A DNA stretch of 64,000 nt from Blasia pusilla. Taxonomy: Eukaryota; Marchantiophyta; Marchantiopsida; Blasiales. This document shows, piece after piece, positions 44,062-55,670 of this stretch (its first letter is position 1; each line of letters opens with the position of its first letter). The notes below the pieces were generated by a model. That model was given only the letters and a program-made list of their open reading frames with translations, did not search any database and was not told the DNA's origin. Both the position numbers and the translations under genes were made by a program. The stretch is taken from contig CM114273.1 of the NCBI GenBank assembly GCA_050084515.1, forward strand, positions 20,956,001-21,020,000, given 5' to 3'.

Positions 44062-45513
44062 ATTGTATCGGAGGGGAATGTCACCCACTGGATCCATGAC
44101 TGCGATCGGGTGAAGAAGGTGCTTACTACGCACCCGGGAGAGTACAAGGGGTTCTTGGGCAACGCCCTTGTAAATCAGATGCTTGCAAAGGGTGCTCAGA
44201 TAAAAAAGAAAACTTGGGCAAATAAGTTTATTTCCCAAGATGCAGCCGTAACCATCCTTTGTTGGTCGAAGATACAGGTCACAAAGAAGAGCGCTGCACT
44301 GGAGCTGGATCGGAGGGAGAAAGTATCTAGGTCTGAGCGCGCGAAATTCATCCAAGCTACAGTATCTGCAGCCACGAAATACACGGCGAGCAAGATGCAA
44401 CGATACATCAGCATTCTCAACCCCGAACTTGGTCCGGAGTTCTACAAGGAGCTGAAGGCGATTATCAAGCGCCAGCGGAAAAAGGATGAAGATCCATAAG
44501 GTCGGATTGGGGAGAAAGTGTCCCTAGATCGCGTGCATCGATTTGAGTTGTCCGGCATAAGCGAGTTTAGGAGGATCCGACTGATGAAAATCAGTCTCGA
44601 GGGCACAGAGGCCCAGAAGAGGGCGGCACACCATCCTCCGGGTGTGTCCGATCCAGTGATCTCCCAGTGGCTACGCGAATGGTTGTTCTGGGACGCGTTG
44701 CGGGTTATCGGGAAGTCCGTGCTGGACGGCCTGCAAGTAGAGCTCAAAAGATTAGAGCCCATTCCGAACGAAGCAAACCTAGAAAGTTCTGTAGATTTCG
44801 AGGTTTGGCTCGATGACATCCGGGAAAAGCCAATAAAAAATCCAGGATTCAAGACAATGTTCAAGGTTTGCGTCCTCCCTCAGGCAGAGCTTGACAAAGA
44901 AATAGAGGGGAACAAACAGGATCAAGCAAAGAAGAAACGAGATCTAGAGGAGCAGACGGCCAATTTAGTTCGAGTAGAAGCTGCTCAACGGATGGTCTTC
45001 AGGTACCTCATCCAGTGTAAGAATGCAGGTACTTGGGGAAAATTACCGGCAGCCTTGAAGTTGTGGGCTTCGCCGCCTGATGGAGAGACATTCTCCATGT
45101 ACGACATGGAGATGGGGCAGCACATGTCTGATTGGGAGGTGGAGAATTGCCCCATTTGGCTTGACTTCAACGACCTTGAAGACATCACCGATAAGGATTT
45201 ACGAGTGCTTCATGATGCAGTGGCCTCAAGACAAGACGACATCCCCAATTTTGTGCAGCTTGAAGACTTCTTCGGAGGAGATGCGGAAGAGCAAGCCCAC
45301 GAGACAGCTGAACTGGCTTCCAAGGTCCGCACAGCCAAAGAAAAATCCACAGCGGGTCTCAAAGGCAAGGCGAGGGGAGGGAAAAATTCCGAGGCCGAGT
45401 CTTCCCTAAAGAGAGGTCAAGATTCAAGGCCGAGGCGAATCGTCGAGCGGCGAGGAGAGAGGGTCGGACCAGGTCCTCGGCGAAAAAAACCCCACCAGAG
45501 TCTGAGGTCATAG
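44062..45513 (+). pseudogene. Large exon of the ParB/methyltransferase gene
   Basis: One frame of about 480 residues with a single TAA at 44497. It opens IVSEGNVTHWIHDCDRVKKV, is mainly helical and charged (AKFIQATVSAATKY, YISILNPELGPEFYKELKA), and has a middle part YDMEMGQHMSDWEVENCPIW. From about 45300 it becomes basic and low-complexity (KGKARGGKNSEAESSLKRG). A frameshift in an A run near 45482 gives an alternative tail PPESEVIETPTSR. No family recognised; the position between ParB-like and methyltransferase exons suggests a linker or DNA-binding region. At 45664 it is cut by a gypsy fragment, so the methyltransferase exons of this copy are missing here. Confidence 0.6.
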
Positions 45514-45663
45514 AGACCCCGACAAGCCGTTCACAGACTGAGGAGAAGCGGAAGTGAGAGGTGCCAGGGTTGTCCCAAGGAGAATACAGTCCATCATCCT
45601 TGGGAAGACACAGACAAACAACGACCCGGACAAGCGTCCTCCTTCAGTTCACTCCTTTACTGT

Positions 45664-45900
45664 ATGACCAGGTCCATCACCTCCTCTACAATCACCTGTG
45701 AACGTGATGTAGAAACTCCAACTCCACGCTTACATAGCGTATCAGCTAGCCGGAACACCTCGACGGGCGTACCTCCCAATGTCATAACATCGGAAGCAGA
45801 AAATAGCGGAGCATGGTACACCATCGTGGCCGCCCCCAACATCGTACTCAACACATGCTTCTCTTGAGCATGAGCAATAGGAGTTGTCACACCCTCTGTG
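45664..45900 (-). pseudogene. Gypsy gag-protease fragment
   Basis: Encodes STMLGAATMVYHAPLFSASD and VMTLGGTPVEVFRLADTL, closely matching the N-terminal part of the copy J protease region (25715-25900). A short fragment of the DNMT-bearing family in minus orientation, lodged between two copies of the ParB-gene exon. Confidence 0.7.
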
Positions 45901-45904
45901 CCTG

Positions 45905-46530
45905 CTCACCAATAAAGCCCGGCCCGTCCAACCAAAAGTGTTGAGATGCAAGAAATATCTCCGATGAAGTCCGGGGACACAATCAATATAAAATCGGCTG
46001 AGGAAAAAGGCGAAGTTCAAGTGACGGATGATGAGGTCATGAGGACCGCCAACGTGGAGATGGTGGACATCTTTGAAGAAGCAAAAGAGCGGTCTTCCTC
46101 GTCTCTTAGCCCGATGGAAGAAATCGACCTCTATCGGATCGACGAGTTTCCAGTGGAGTTGGCAAGCTAAGACACCGACCCTATCTTCGAGCGGGTAAGA
46201 TACAATCTTTGTTCTTTGAGTTCTGTGAAGGCCCATGTTGCAATTCATCGGCAATTCAATGTAGTTTATTGACCTTGTCCCCGTTGTGGCAGGTGGTAAA
46301 GCAGATGGCATTGATGGAGGGCCACAACGCTCCAAGAATTCCACTTTGCCGATTGCGGATAATGGAGTACGTCCGCAAAATTCAGTCTGACAAGGATATT
46401 GTAAAGTTGAAACAGTCGGCAGCGACAGCATCCTACGTCGACAGCTTCCCTCCGTTCTATGTTCAGCCTTACAATGAACATGGAACCCAAGTGCTGGTGA
46501 CGGAGGAGGACTTGGAGGCGCTCGACAGTG
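45905..46530 (+). pseudogene. Second copy of ParB-gene exons 1 (end) and 2 (start)
   Basis: Repeats 42467-42750 (EISPMKSGDTINI, EVMRTANVEMVDI, EEIDLYRIDEF, then a GTAAGA donor near 46195) and, after a TGTGGCAG acceptor at 46291, the ParB exon in an unbroken frame: VVKQMALMEGHNA, LCRLRIMEYVRKIQSD, VKLKQSAATASYVDSFPPFY, EDLEALDSG. At 46530 the methyltransferase-side end of another Mutator-like unit is joined to it. This copy is the better guide to the true reading frame. Confidence 0.65.
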
Positions 46531-47640
46531 GGCTGGTATTCTTGCAGGAGAGAGGAAGAGAGGAGAGTCTCTCTTCAAAAAAAAAGGGCCAAATCCGCCT
46601 CCTCTCTTCAAAACTTTTTGACATATTTGAAATTTTTGTTTGGTTTCAAATTCATGAAATATTTAGAAGAGAGTAGGTAGTGGTCCATATTTGGGCCTAA
46701 AGAAACCTTCTTTTTCCAGGGGGCGAAAAAAAAGTAGACATCATAAGACCACTACAAACATTTTTCCATCACTTTCCATGTGAGCCTAAGTTTCTTCACA
46801 TTGCCTGTCTCAGTCTACAGTAAGCTGTGCCCAAGGCTATTTTTGTTGGAGGACCATTGGCAAATAATTTGACCAGAAGTAGCAATCTTATCTCAAGGAA
46901 AAATTCAAATAAAGACCAACTTTGTGAAATGTGAACACAAGAGACGATAATTGAACCAAAAGATTGTTAGCTGTCTGGAGTAAAGAGGAACTAATGTCCC
47001 TTCATTCAGATCCTAAATTTGAGAAACCGAGAAGCTGCATCCCTCCCAATCCGTCGGAATTTTACATGTTGCAACTCGTGCAACCCATCGGAATCAGTTG
47101 GCTTGCACCCCTTGCAAGCAAGCTCACCATAACAAAGGAAAGATTTTGAGAAGTGATTCCATTCCATCCTGCACCCACAAAGATCCAACTGGTTGGGAAT
47201 CCAAAATGGCAATCCGACAAGTAGTAGGAATCCAGCACGTCTAGAGAAGAAAAGAAGCCTACGACTCGTTTGACGATACTATGGGAACGAGCCAAAAGTG
47301 AAGAAGCCCGCCACAATGCCTCAGAAGTTGGTCTCATAGGGAAAGAGTCTGATCACTCAAGCAGCCAAACTGTCGGAATCCGACAGCTTGCCTCGAAATA
47401 GTTAAAAAGTTGCAGTGGTCAAAAAGTGAAAAGTTGCGACCCGCCGAAATCATACGGGTTGCAAAATAAACATTCTGAGTAGCTAGACGAACACAATCGA
47501 TAAGTCCAAAAAAAATATTCAACAAACTTTTACAAACACCATTATTGTTTGAAAAAATCTTGTCCTTTATTACATCTGAAGGAAGCTCGGAAATATACAT
47601 TTGATCTAGTCTATGATTTCTTCAGCCTCGTCATCTACAA
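46530..47640 (-). mobile_element. Methyltransferase-side end of the Mutator-like element (copy 2)
   Basis: Collinear with 13906-14980 over its whole length. Diverged palindromes lie near 47045, 47080, 47370 and 47440, mostly with GAATC centres. Minus-strand open frames here are not conserved as protein. Confidence 0.6.
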
Positions 47641-47925
47641 ATTTACTCCTAACTTTCCTAGGTTCCTGTACAAAAGGAATGTCTTAGGATACAAGTGGCT
47701 CCTCTGGCCGATTGTAGACGAGGATAAAAAATGTTGGCGAATTCGAGAGCCTTGGCACCCCCCTAGGTACACCATAACGGTCCCATGTAACCTGATTTGA
47801 GTCCCACCGCCTTCCTTGGTAGTAAATCTTGTACGCTCTGCAAGGTGACACCCATCCAGTATCAATATGTGCTCCGTCCTTGGAGACACCATCATATCCT
47901 CATCCAGGTAGTAGGAATCCAACAC
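47635..47925 (-). pseudogene. Second methyltransferase-like module (copy 2)
   Basis: Homologous to 14982-15302. In one frame RRWDSNQVTWDRYGVPRG, SNSPTF, YNRPEEP and the tail DDEAEEIID can be read. It again lies downstream of a SAM-motif exon (48690-48380). Confidence 0.4.
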
Positions 47926-48379
47926 GTCTTAGAGAAGAGAGGAAGCCTAAGACTTGTTTGACGAAACTAGGGAAAGGTGCCAAAGTGAAGAAGCCCGCCA
48001 GAATGCCTGTAAAGTTGGACTAACAGGGAAAGAGTCCGATCACTCGAGCAGCCAACCTGTCGAAATTCGACAGGTTGCTTGGAAGTGGTTAAAAAGGTGT
48101 TGTGGTCAAAAAGTGAAAAGTTGCAACCCGTGGCAATCCAACGGGTTGCAATATGAACTTTCGAAGTACATAGACGATCAAAATCGACAAGACCAAAAAA
48201 GATATTCAACAAAATTTTACAAACACCATCATCGTTAGAAAAAATCTTGTCCTTTATTACATCCGAAGGAAGCTCGGAACTGTACATTTGATCTATTCTA
48301 TGAATTTTTCTGCCTCGTCATCAAATAAATCCCTACTCCAAAACGTTGCAGTAAAGCTGGGTCCTTGAGTTCTTTGAAC

Positions 48380-48690
48380 TCACTCGTGATCATCCGAGAG
48401 CTCTTCAAGAATTAGTGTCGGCCTTGTCCTCCCGATTTTTGGAATCGTGGGAAGTGACGATGGTGTCACTACCAATGGTGGGTCTGGAACCAGAGCTCTC
48501 GGCTTCAGAGGAGAGTTGTACGCCCCAACTAGCATGTCGTAATTTGCCTTTGCCTCTTTGCAAAGGTCAAACAGTTCTTGCCTTCCCTCACGGCAGGGAA
48601 TGTACCTGCCACTCTGCCAGGTGCCTCTGATACTCGCCCCTGAAAGGCCCACTAAGTCGAACACCAAGTCACCCGGCCTTCAGCAAAGCT
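48380..48690 (-). pseudogene. Methyltransferase SAM-binding exon (copy 2), 5'-truncated
   Basis: Reads GDLVFDLVGLSGASIRGTW, GRYIPCREGRQELFDLCKEA, and the Pro/Ser tail to LEELSDDHE. It matches 15741-15990. Truncated at about 48690, where a LINE fragment begins on the other strand. Confidence 0.6.
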
Positions 48691-49560
48691 CGATGAAAGC
48701 CCACTTTGAGGCATTTTTTAGAGGCACTATGTCTGACGGGAATATCCCCATGGAGGTTAGGGCCCGTATTCGCTCTTGCTCCAGAAAGGGGGCATGCTCA
48801 TGGGTAGGGGCGTGCCCCCTTCTCCAGGATTTCCGTATCGCACCACTTACCTATACCACAGCGATGCGGTTCCGCTTGGGCCTCCCCCAACCATCGGTGG
48901 TTGGTTCGACACACTGCGAGTGTCGCCGGAGCCTGGATCCACTTGGTGTGCATTTGGCACGCTGTCCAGTTGGGGGTGAGAGGATAGCCACTCATGATGC
49001 AAAGGCGGGATATCATGTTGATATTGCTCGGGAGAGTGGCTTCCATGTGCAGAGAGAGGCACTACTCCATGCGGGATTCCCTCATTCGTGCCGATCTCTA
49101 CATAACACGTGAGGTCGAGGTGGTTGTGGCGGGACGTGGTAGTCACAGATCCACGAGGGAGGCGGTGCGAGCCCAAGTGGTGGCCCAAGGGCGAATGCTA
49201 CAAGAGAGCGGCGGCGGCGAAGAAGACACATATCTCTGATCGACTACACGAGGGACACATCTTCATCCCCTAGCCATAGAGATGTATGGGGCTATGGGGG
49301 AGAGGTTCGACTCGTTCTCACGGATGCGCCCATCATCTCCACTCGAGAAATGGGTTGTCCTTAGCTCTGCGGTCAGATTGTAAGCGGTGGTCTCCATAGC
49401 GTTGCGGCGTGCCAGGCTAATGGGATTTTTGCGGCGGGCTCAGTGGGAGACGCCGGCGCTAGAGGCCCACTTAGTAGTAGTCATAGCTCTCTTGTTGTTC
49501 TTGATATTATCTCTCATTGTTGGTGAGTTTAGTCGTTAGGGGGAATGCCCCTTCTTCCTT
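48690..49560 (+). pseudogene. LINE-type retrotransposon 3' end
   Basis: Reads MRFRLGLPQPSV, then a CECRRSLDPLGVHLARC zinc motif, GGERIATHDAKAGYHVDIA and REALLHAGF, then in another frame REVEVVVAG, and AIEMYGAMGERFDSF. The order zinc motif, HD, ADxxL and A(V/I)ExYG is the C-terminal region found after RT in some non-LTR retrotransposons of plants and algae. Two or more frameshifts. The RT itself is missing. Confidence 0.55.
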
Positions 49561-50300
49561 TTCTGGTCCTGTTGTGGCCTTCAGGTTTTGACTCTTTGAG
49601 TCCCCCTCTTTTGTACTTCCGATGGGTTTTCCATCACTCGTTTTTATCGAAGTGCATCTTCTTTTTTTTCTTTTTCTTTTTTATTTAGAAGTGAATCAAA
49701 TTTTCTTGTGATAGCTCCTCTTCGTCTCCGAGGGTGATGAAGGGTTTAGGGTATGGAATGAATCTCCAACTGAAAGTCTTGCAAGAAAAGCTTGTGCATG
49801 AACAAAATTTTGAATTTATTGTAACTTGCTTGACACAGCAAAGTTGGAAGGAAAGGGGAAAATTTCTGGAAAAGGTAGTGAATGGCTGACATGATCCTTT
49901 CTTCATGAACTGTTTGAATCTAGGAATGAGGAGTAATTCAAACCCAGCTTCACATGATGCCTCCTGTGAATAACTGCGGCTCCTTGTGATAACTAAACTC
50001 AAGCCTGACAATTATTCACACGTGATCGCTTCTGAAGTATCCCCATCTGGGTCGTCTAGGATGAGGAAGGAATCTCCATCTGAACGTCTTGTGAGACGTT
50101 GGAGATATGAACATAATTCTTAAATTTGTGTAACTTAACACAAAAAAGTTGGAATGAAAGGACAAACTTGGGGGAAAAGGTAGTGAATGGGTAGCGGGAA
50201 TTTTTTCCTCATGAACTCCTACGGTCATTCACAAGCTGGAATGTAAGTCACCAAAAACTACCCAACCTGATTGTAACTACAAAATTTACATGTCAAGGGC
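49561..50300. other. Non-coding, with a diverged 300-bp duplication
   Basis: 49720-49920 and 50040-50225 are related (GGAATGAATCTCC, GGTAGTGAATGG, TTTCTTCATGAACT-type blocks). No gene recognised. Confidence 0.4.
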
Positions 50301-50316
50301 CGGCGGTTATTCTTGT

Positions 50317-51290
50317 TCAGTTTCTTATGTGCTCTTGTATAAAGGTACCTAGTTCATAGATGCCAAGTAGCCACCGTTGGGAAATTGCTGCATTAGCCAA
50401 ACGACCTACACAAAATTCTGGAAAATACACCCCATCCAAACTTAAACCTGAAGAAGTGCGCTGACCAGGGAGGGACATATCCGCTCGCTCAGCAATACAA
50501 ATACCCTGTCGTGCGAATCCACATCGACATACAACATACATCGCTGACATACCATACTCACATACATACATAACATAGACAAGAGCATACACAAACACAA
50601 GTGTTCCACAACTAAAATCCATGAAAGACCTACTGTCATAAAGCAAGTATAGAATCATATACAATCGAGCCAAACCCACTCCACGATGGGAGAATCCAGG
50701 TCGAAGCTTGCGGGAACCACCATCGCTAAGAGCTCTACTCACTACCAAGGCTAACTCCCAACGCAATAGGCTCAACTCAAAGAACTAACTGTTCTTTGAG
50801 TACCCTTCACACTATATCCTCCAACCTAAGGGCGGGCCCTACTGGAAAAGTCACCATCAACGGAGTAACCTCCAACCCTAGGTATGAAACCGCATCCCTA
50901 CCTAGACACTACGGCCCTACATAAGGTATGGTCATGTACTACTGCATGACCATACTAGCATGACCTCTACTAGCACACTATACTCTACGACATAATCCGT
51001 ATGGTCATGACAACTGTTGTGCGAATCCACATCGTCATACAACGTACATCGTTGACATACCATACTCACATACATACATAACATAGACGAGAGCATACAC
51101 AAACACAAGTGTACCACAACTCGCCCCCCTAACTGGCAGTTAGGTCCCTCTAACTCCCAGGTAGCCCTATACATCTACTACATGCTATACACCTTTGTGG
51201 GTGCACGAATCAGAAGGTCGGGTGCTAGGTTGCCCCATCGTTAGTCGCACATCTGTAATCCATATCATGCAAAGATCAAGTCATCTACCC
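50317..51290 (-). repeat. LTR-like region following gypsy copy K
   Basis: A block of about 110 bp at 51005-51122 is repeated at 50505-50615 (both contain CATACTCACATACATACATA). The first lies next to a G-run (51123-51130, minus strand GGGGGGCGAG) that suits a polypurine tract. The spacing of about 505 bp gives an LTR of that length followed by the start of a second, the same layout as at 1755-2545. Confidence 0.5.
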
Positions 51291-51293
51291 CTC

Positions 51294-51860
51294 CTAAGTA
51301 CATTGAGGACAAACCCACCTTCCAGTAGGAACAACATCCATACGTGGAGTCAAACACATCATGTGCCAACCCCTAGAACACCGATCACACACCAACATAC
51401 GGGTTGCGTTACCAGCAGACCCACACAACATGCACCTCAAGCTAGTAGGTATCATGGCTAAGCTTGGGTCAACAGTACCATCCACATTTGGAAGATGACA
51501 CGATGCACAATTACACACATGGTCCTTCCAAACAACTCCATCACGACCCTCCAACATGAGAAATCCAGAAGCTAACACCTCTCGCACTCGTAAAATAGTG
51601 CGGCCTGCCGTCACATCCAACGTTGTCGGTGCAATCTGCTGCAAATAGACATAGTGCCCCACATGGAACCTATGAATCGATGGTCGATAACCTCCACCCC
51701 GAATGGTTGCATACCGCAATGTATCCCTGTGTTGAGCAATGGCAAGATTCTCAAAGGTTGTTGGCATAACTCTCTGAAAGAGCTCTGCCCGCTGAGAACA
51801 CACTCTCATCCATAGCTCTGGATCATCAAGGTTCACCACCTCACTAGAATCTACAAGATG
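51294..51860 (-). pseudogene. Gypsy integrase C-terminus with intact PHD finger (copy K)
   Basis: From SSEVVNLDDPELWMRVCSQR through GHYVYLQQIAP and an integrase C-terminal domain (VLASGFLMLEGRDGVVWKDH), then CNCASCHLPNVDG, to the C-terminus: CMLC - 11 residues - CDRC - 4 - H - 2 - C - CPQC, a complete C4HC3 PHD finger with the conserved Trp (SRGWH and GRWVC). The protein stops three residues after the last Cys. No interruption in 190 residues. It ends on the N-terminal side at about 51860 within the integrase. Best copy for judging the PHD domain. Confidence 0.85.
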
Positions 51861-53505
51861 ACACAAGAAGGAAACAAAGAACACATTGGGGAAGAAAGGA
51901 ACCACTCGGCAACTATATCAGCTTTGCCAACATACACAATTCATCTCGCTAGGAGGAAATTCAGACAACTCGTGGAGGTGAATGGATGGGAAGGGTGTGT
52001 GTAGGCAAAGGTTGCTTGAGAATCAAGAAAGGAATATGCATGTACTCATAGAGGAAGTGCCTTGTAGTGCCTCTATCTAGATTGCATCCTAGATGAGAAG
52101 TACAAAATTAGTGCATTCAAGTAGTACCTTCCTGATACTTCACATCATATACTCGCTTGCTTTTGATGATTCATTTAAGTGCAATGGAGAACTTTACAAT
52201 TTACCCTACGACAAACTCTATAACTGTGGAATTGGTATCCCAAAGCCCAGCATATATCACTTGTCCACCACATTTCATCAGCAAAAGCTGAAAGAGCAGT
52301 AGAAGGGTTTGTTAGCCAACCTGCTTTACTAAAAACGCAACTCTTCACCATCATCTCTAAGAAGTAAAATAGTTGCCACCTCCCCTTGAAGGATTGAAGC
52401 TCCAAAAATTGCTCTGGAATTGTGAACTCCCTGTATGGAGTCATGTTGCAAAAAATACCAACCCGACTTCTACAAGACTAACAATGAGCATATCGAACTT
52501 GGAATGTGCACTGCATAATCTGTCTGACATTTTGCCAATGAACAGGGTAAGCGATCAACCCATCTACATACTTTCTATGATATGAATGGCAAAGAACTTG
52601 TTGTGAGCACACTCACTTGCAATGAGCACACTCACATTGCAATTGCAAATATGGAGAAGAACTTCATCATCTTGTTTTGGTTCCCATGATCACTAGCTGG
52701 AGACATTCCAATAGTATAGGTAAAGGTCATCTGGCTTTTTCCACGCATAAGCTCGAATTGTGGCTAAGATCATCTCTGGTGGCAAAACTTCATAACGGCA
52801 TAAAACTTAGGTAAGTTATACAAAGATATAATCATAGTTTAGAATGATAGAGTTAGAACTGTTTTGGCCAATTAATAGATTGAGTGTCTCAACTCAGACT
52901 TCTCACTATCACTATATACTTTGAGTTGGCCTAAGAGTGCACACTCAAACTTGCAACTCTGAGTACTTATGCAGAGCTCTGTCTAAGTGCATACTAAGAG
53001 TCCAAGGACTGTAAGTATGCACTTCTAGGTTGGAATCATGAGTGCATACTAGAACTCCAAGTTCTGAGTATGTACACTGAGTATATACACAAGGCTTACA
53101 GTATGACTACTCACTCAAAGTCTTCTTTAACTTCTGCATTAGAGTCCTCCAACTATGTGCATATACTCTACTCTGATCACATACATAGGCCTTATGCTAT
53201 GTGAGTAGGTGAAGTTGGGAACTTACTCAGAGTTGGTTCAGAGTGCCACTCAAAGTACTTATTGAGTGCATACCTTGAGTCCAAGGACTTAAGGTTGGAA
53301 ATATGATTACCATGCACTAGAAACTATGAGTTGGAAGTCTGAGTACATGCTCTAGACTATGAATTGTGAGTTGGAAGTTGCAATACATGATGAAAGTAAC
53401 TCTAAGTAGATATGAGTGTGCGCCCCTTCATAAGTGGCTCCCATGTGTATTAGATACTTTTGGGACTCTCGTTAGGTGAGTAGAAGGAGCTAGAACAACA
53501 ATCTG
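51861..53505. other. Non-coding, degenerate AGT/ACTC repeats
   Basis: No gene recognised in 51861-52890. From about 52890 to 53460 short phrases such as GAGTGCATAC, TCTGAGTAC, TTGGAAGT recur at irregular spacing, a decayed tandem repeat. Confidence 0.4.
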
Positions 53506-53513
53506 CAATTTAA

Positions 53514-53987
53514 ATGGGATCATTGGCTATTTTGACCAAGATGGTGGCAGCTCACAAATCAGATTGGGATAGGAAATTAGCTTCAGCTGTCCATGCTTAC
53601 AACACAGCTGAGAAGTGTACAACAGGGAAAAGTCCCTACTTCTTGGTGTATGGGCAAAACCCTCTCTCGGTAGTAGAGTTGGAGTTGAAGACTGATCATA
53701 CTCTAGAAGGGCACTTCCAACCTGAAGGTGGCATAGATAGCAGGCTGGATATGATTGATGCCCTAGAGGAGGAGAGAAAGGCAGCATTGGAGAAGACCAA
53801 GGCAGTTCAGCAACAAAGGAAGATGAGGTTTGATAACCAAATAAAGCATGATCCAGTGAAGGATGGGGACATGGTGCTGATGTATGATAGTCGACACCAA
53901 AAGTTTCCAAGAAAGCTGCACATTCGACTGCTTGGGCCTTATCAGGTGGAGCTGAAGAGCATCCAAGGGAGTGATGAGATCAGGTGA
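53514..53987 (+). pseudogene. Gypsy integrase C-terminal part, third lineage
   Basis: Reads LTKMVAAHKSDWDRKLASAV, TGKSPYFLVYGQNP, then a helical stretch and DGDMVLMYDSRHQKFPRKLH, LLGPYQVE. Similar in layout to the end of the element F integrase (35420-35830) but clearly different in sequence. The DDE core is missing upstream, and the C-terminus has been replaced by a tandem repeat. Confidence 0.8.
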
Positions 53988-54115
53988 AGAGCATCCAAGG
54001 GAAGTGATGAGAGCAGGTGGAGCTGAAGAGCATCCAAGGGAAGTGATGAGAGCAGGTGGAGCTGAAGAGCATCCAAGGGAGTGATGAGATCAGGTGAAGA
54101 GCATCCAAGGGAAGT
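53948..54115 (+). repeat. Tandem repeat of 30-39 bp in the integrase end
   Basis: Five units built on GAAGAGCATCCAAGGGA(A)GT, with or without GGTGGAGCT. Originates from the coding end of the integrase (VELKSIQG). Confidence 0.9.
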
Positions 54116-54296
54116 TCGAACTAGCTTGAGAAGAAGCAAGCATGGGAAGAATGTAAAGGTAGGTCTTACCTTCAAGCATGTCCAAGAGACAAGTCGAGCC
54201 TATGCCATCAATGCTACTCAAGATACTTTAGTTAGAAGAGGTTCAGAAGTAGATGAGGTAGAAATTTCAGGCAGTAGATGCCTTGGAGTACATGCT

Positions 54297-55650
54297 TAGG
54301 GGGAGGTAGATTTGTAGGAAGGTAGGAACCCAGAATGCCAGAGAAGCCCAAGTGGGAAGAGGGCTCTCAGCTTCACTTATAAATACTCAGTTGGGTTTGC
54401 TTGAAGGCGGGCATATACATGGTGTTGGCTAGTAGACACTCGATCTCTTGAGCCAAGCTAACCAACAGAGTTATGTGCTCCCAGATCTAGGTAGTGTGTA
54501 GTGTGCTTGGAGGGGGCTGAGACTAAGAAGGTCTCCCATGTACTTGATGATTTTTTGATACACAGAAGGTAGCCCTATGAAATGAGTTCACTTCATTGCC
54601 CTGTATCTGAGTATGTGCATGATTGAGTGATGAGTTGGGGGGCTTGATGAAGGGAGATTCTTGGAGCTGATTCAACTAATCATTCAAAAGTGTAGTGAGT
54701 GGACAAGAGGTTGTACCAGTAGAGGGGAGGCAAGCTTGGGTTCCAAGATTGTGCTCCACCAAGGTGTGCTTGGAAAGCTTGCTGTTCTGCCCACCTAAGC
54801 TTGGCCTTTGACACCAATCACTGATTACTTCCAGGGTGTGACAACCTGGACTTCCACGTCTGGTAAGTGATAAGAGTTAGTGAGTGGAGAGAGAGAGGGT
54901 CATGCTTGAGCTCCCCTATAGGTAGAAGACCATGGGCTCAGCCTGTTAAGTCTCCTACTACCTGAACAAGAAGGGAGAACAAAGGATCAGCAAGGTAAGA
55001 GGAGAAGAAGAAGGTGATTGCACTACCTGATCGGTTAGGAGTTGGGTGTACTTTAGAGGATGTCCTTGGTACATTCAACTAGTCCAAGGCAGCACATTGG
55101 AGGACCTTATGCTATCCTGGTCATTCTTGACTGTGATTTCTAAGTAGAGTGTGCTTGTCGGGTTCCACTGGCCACTCCACTCAAAGCACTCAAGCGAAAA
55201 GAAGGAGTTTTGGTTAGTAGGGTGAGGACAGGATTGTTATACTGAAGTGGAGAGAGTTTCTCCAGCCTCTTAAGGTAAAGAGGTGGGGTTTACAACTGTT
55301 AAGGGGTACATCTTGTAGATCTGATCTTTTGATCTGGCCCTAAGTTCTTACATGGGACCGAACTGGTGGAACTAGCAACATTTTCACCTGGGTTGTGTGC
55401 TGGCCATGTATTACCTGGTGAGACAATGAGTATGGATTCTCCAAGAGTGGAACTCTTCAACTCTGTCATAACCCTCTGAATTGATACTCACTTAGATCCT
55501 GGCTCAAAGTATCAGTTACTGGCATTGATGGTATAAACATACTCGTTATTTGTGTTACAAAGTAATTTAGAACCAGATCATAAGGGACATATCACCATGC
55601 AATCATTAATTGAGAACTTGCAGCAGTTTTCTCCAAAGAAAATCTTTATT
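54297..55650 (+). repeat. Polypurine tract and probable 3' LTR
   Basis: A purine tract (AGGGGGAGGTAG, 54298-54309) is followed by TGTAGGAAGG at about 54313 and a TATAAATA box at 54379-54386, a layout expected of a 3' LTR with its U3 promoter. The LTR end and partner were not found. The remainder up to 55650 has no gene. Confidence 0.4.
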
Positions 55651-55670
55651 ACAAGGTGATGGATGAACAT

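Noticed and set aside
42104-45513. Bacterial or phage contamination
   Set aside because: Spliceosomal GT/AG introns, TATA boxes, tandem duplications and interleaving with plant gypsy elements show a eukaryotic context.
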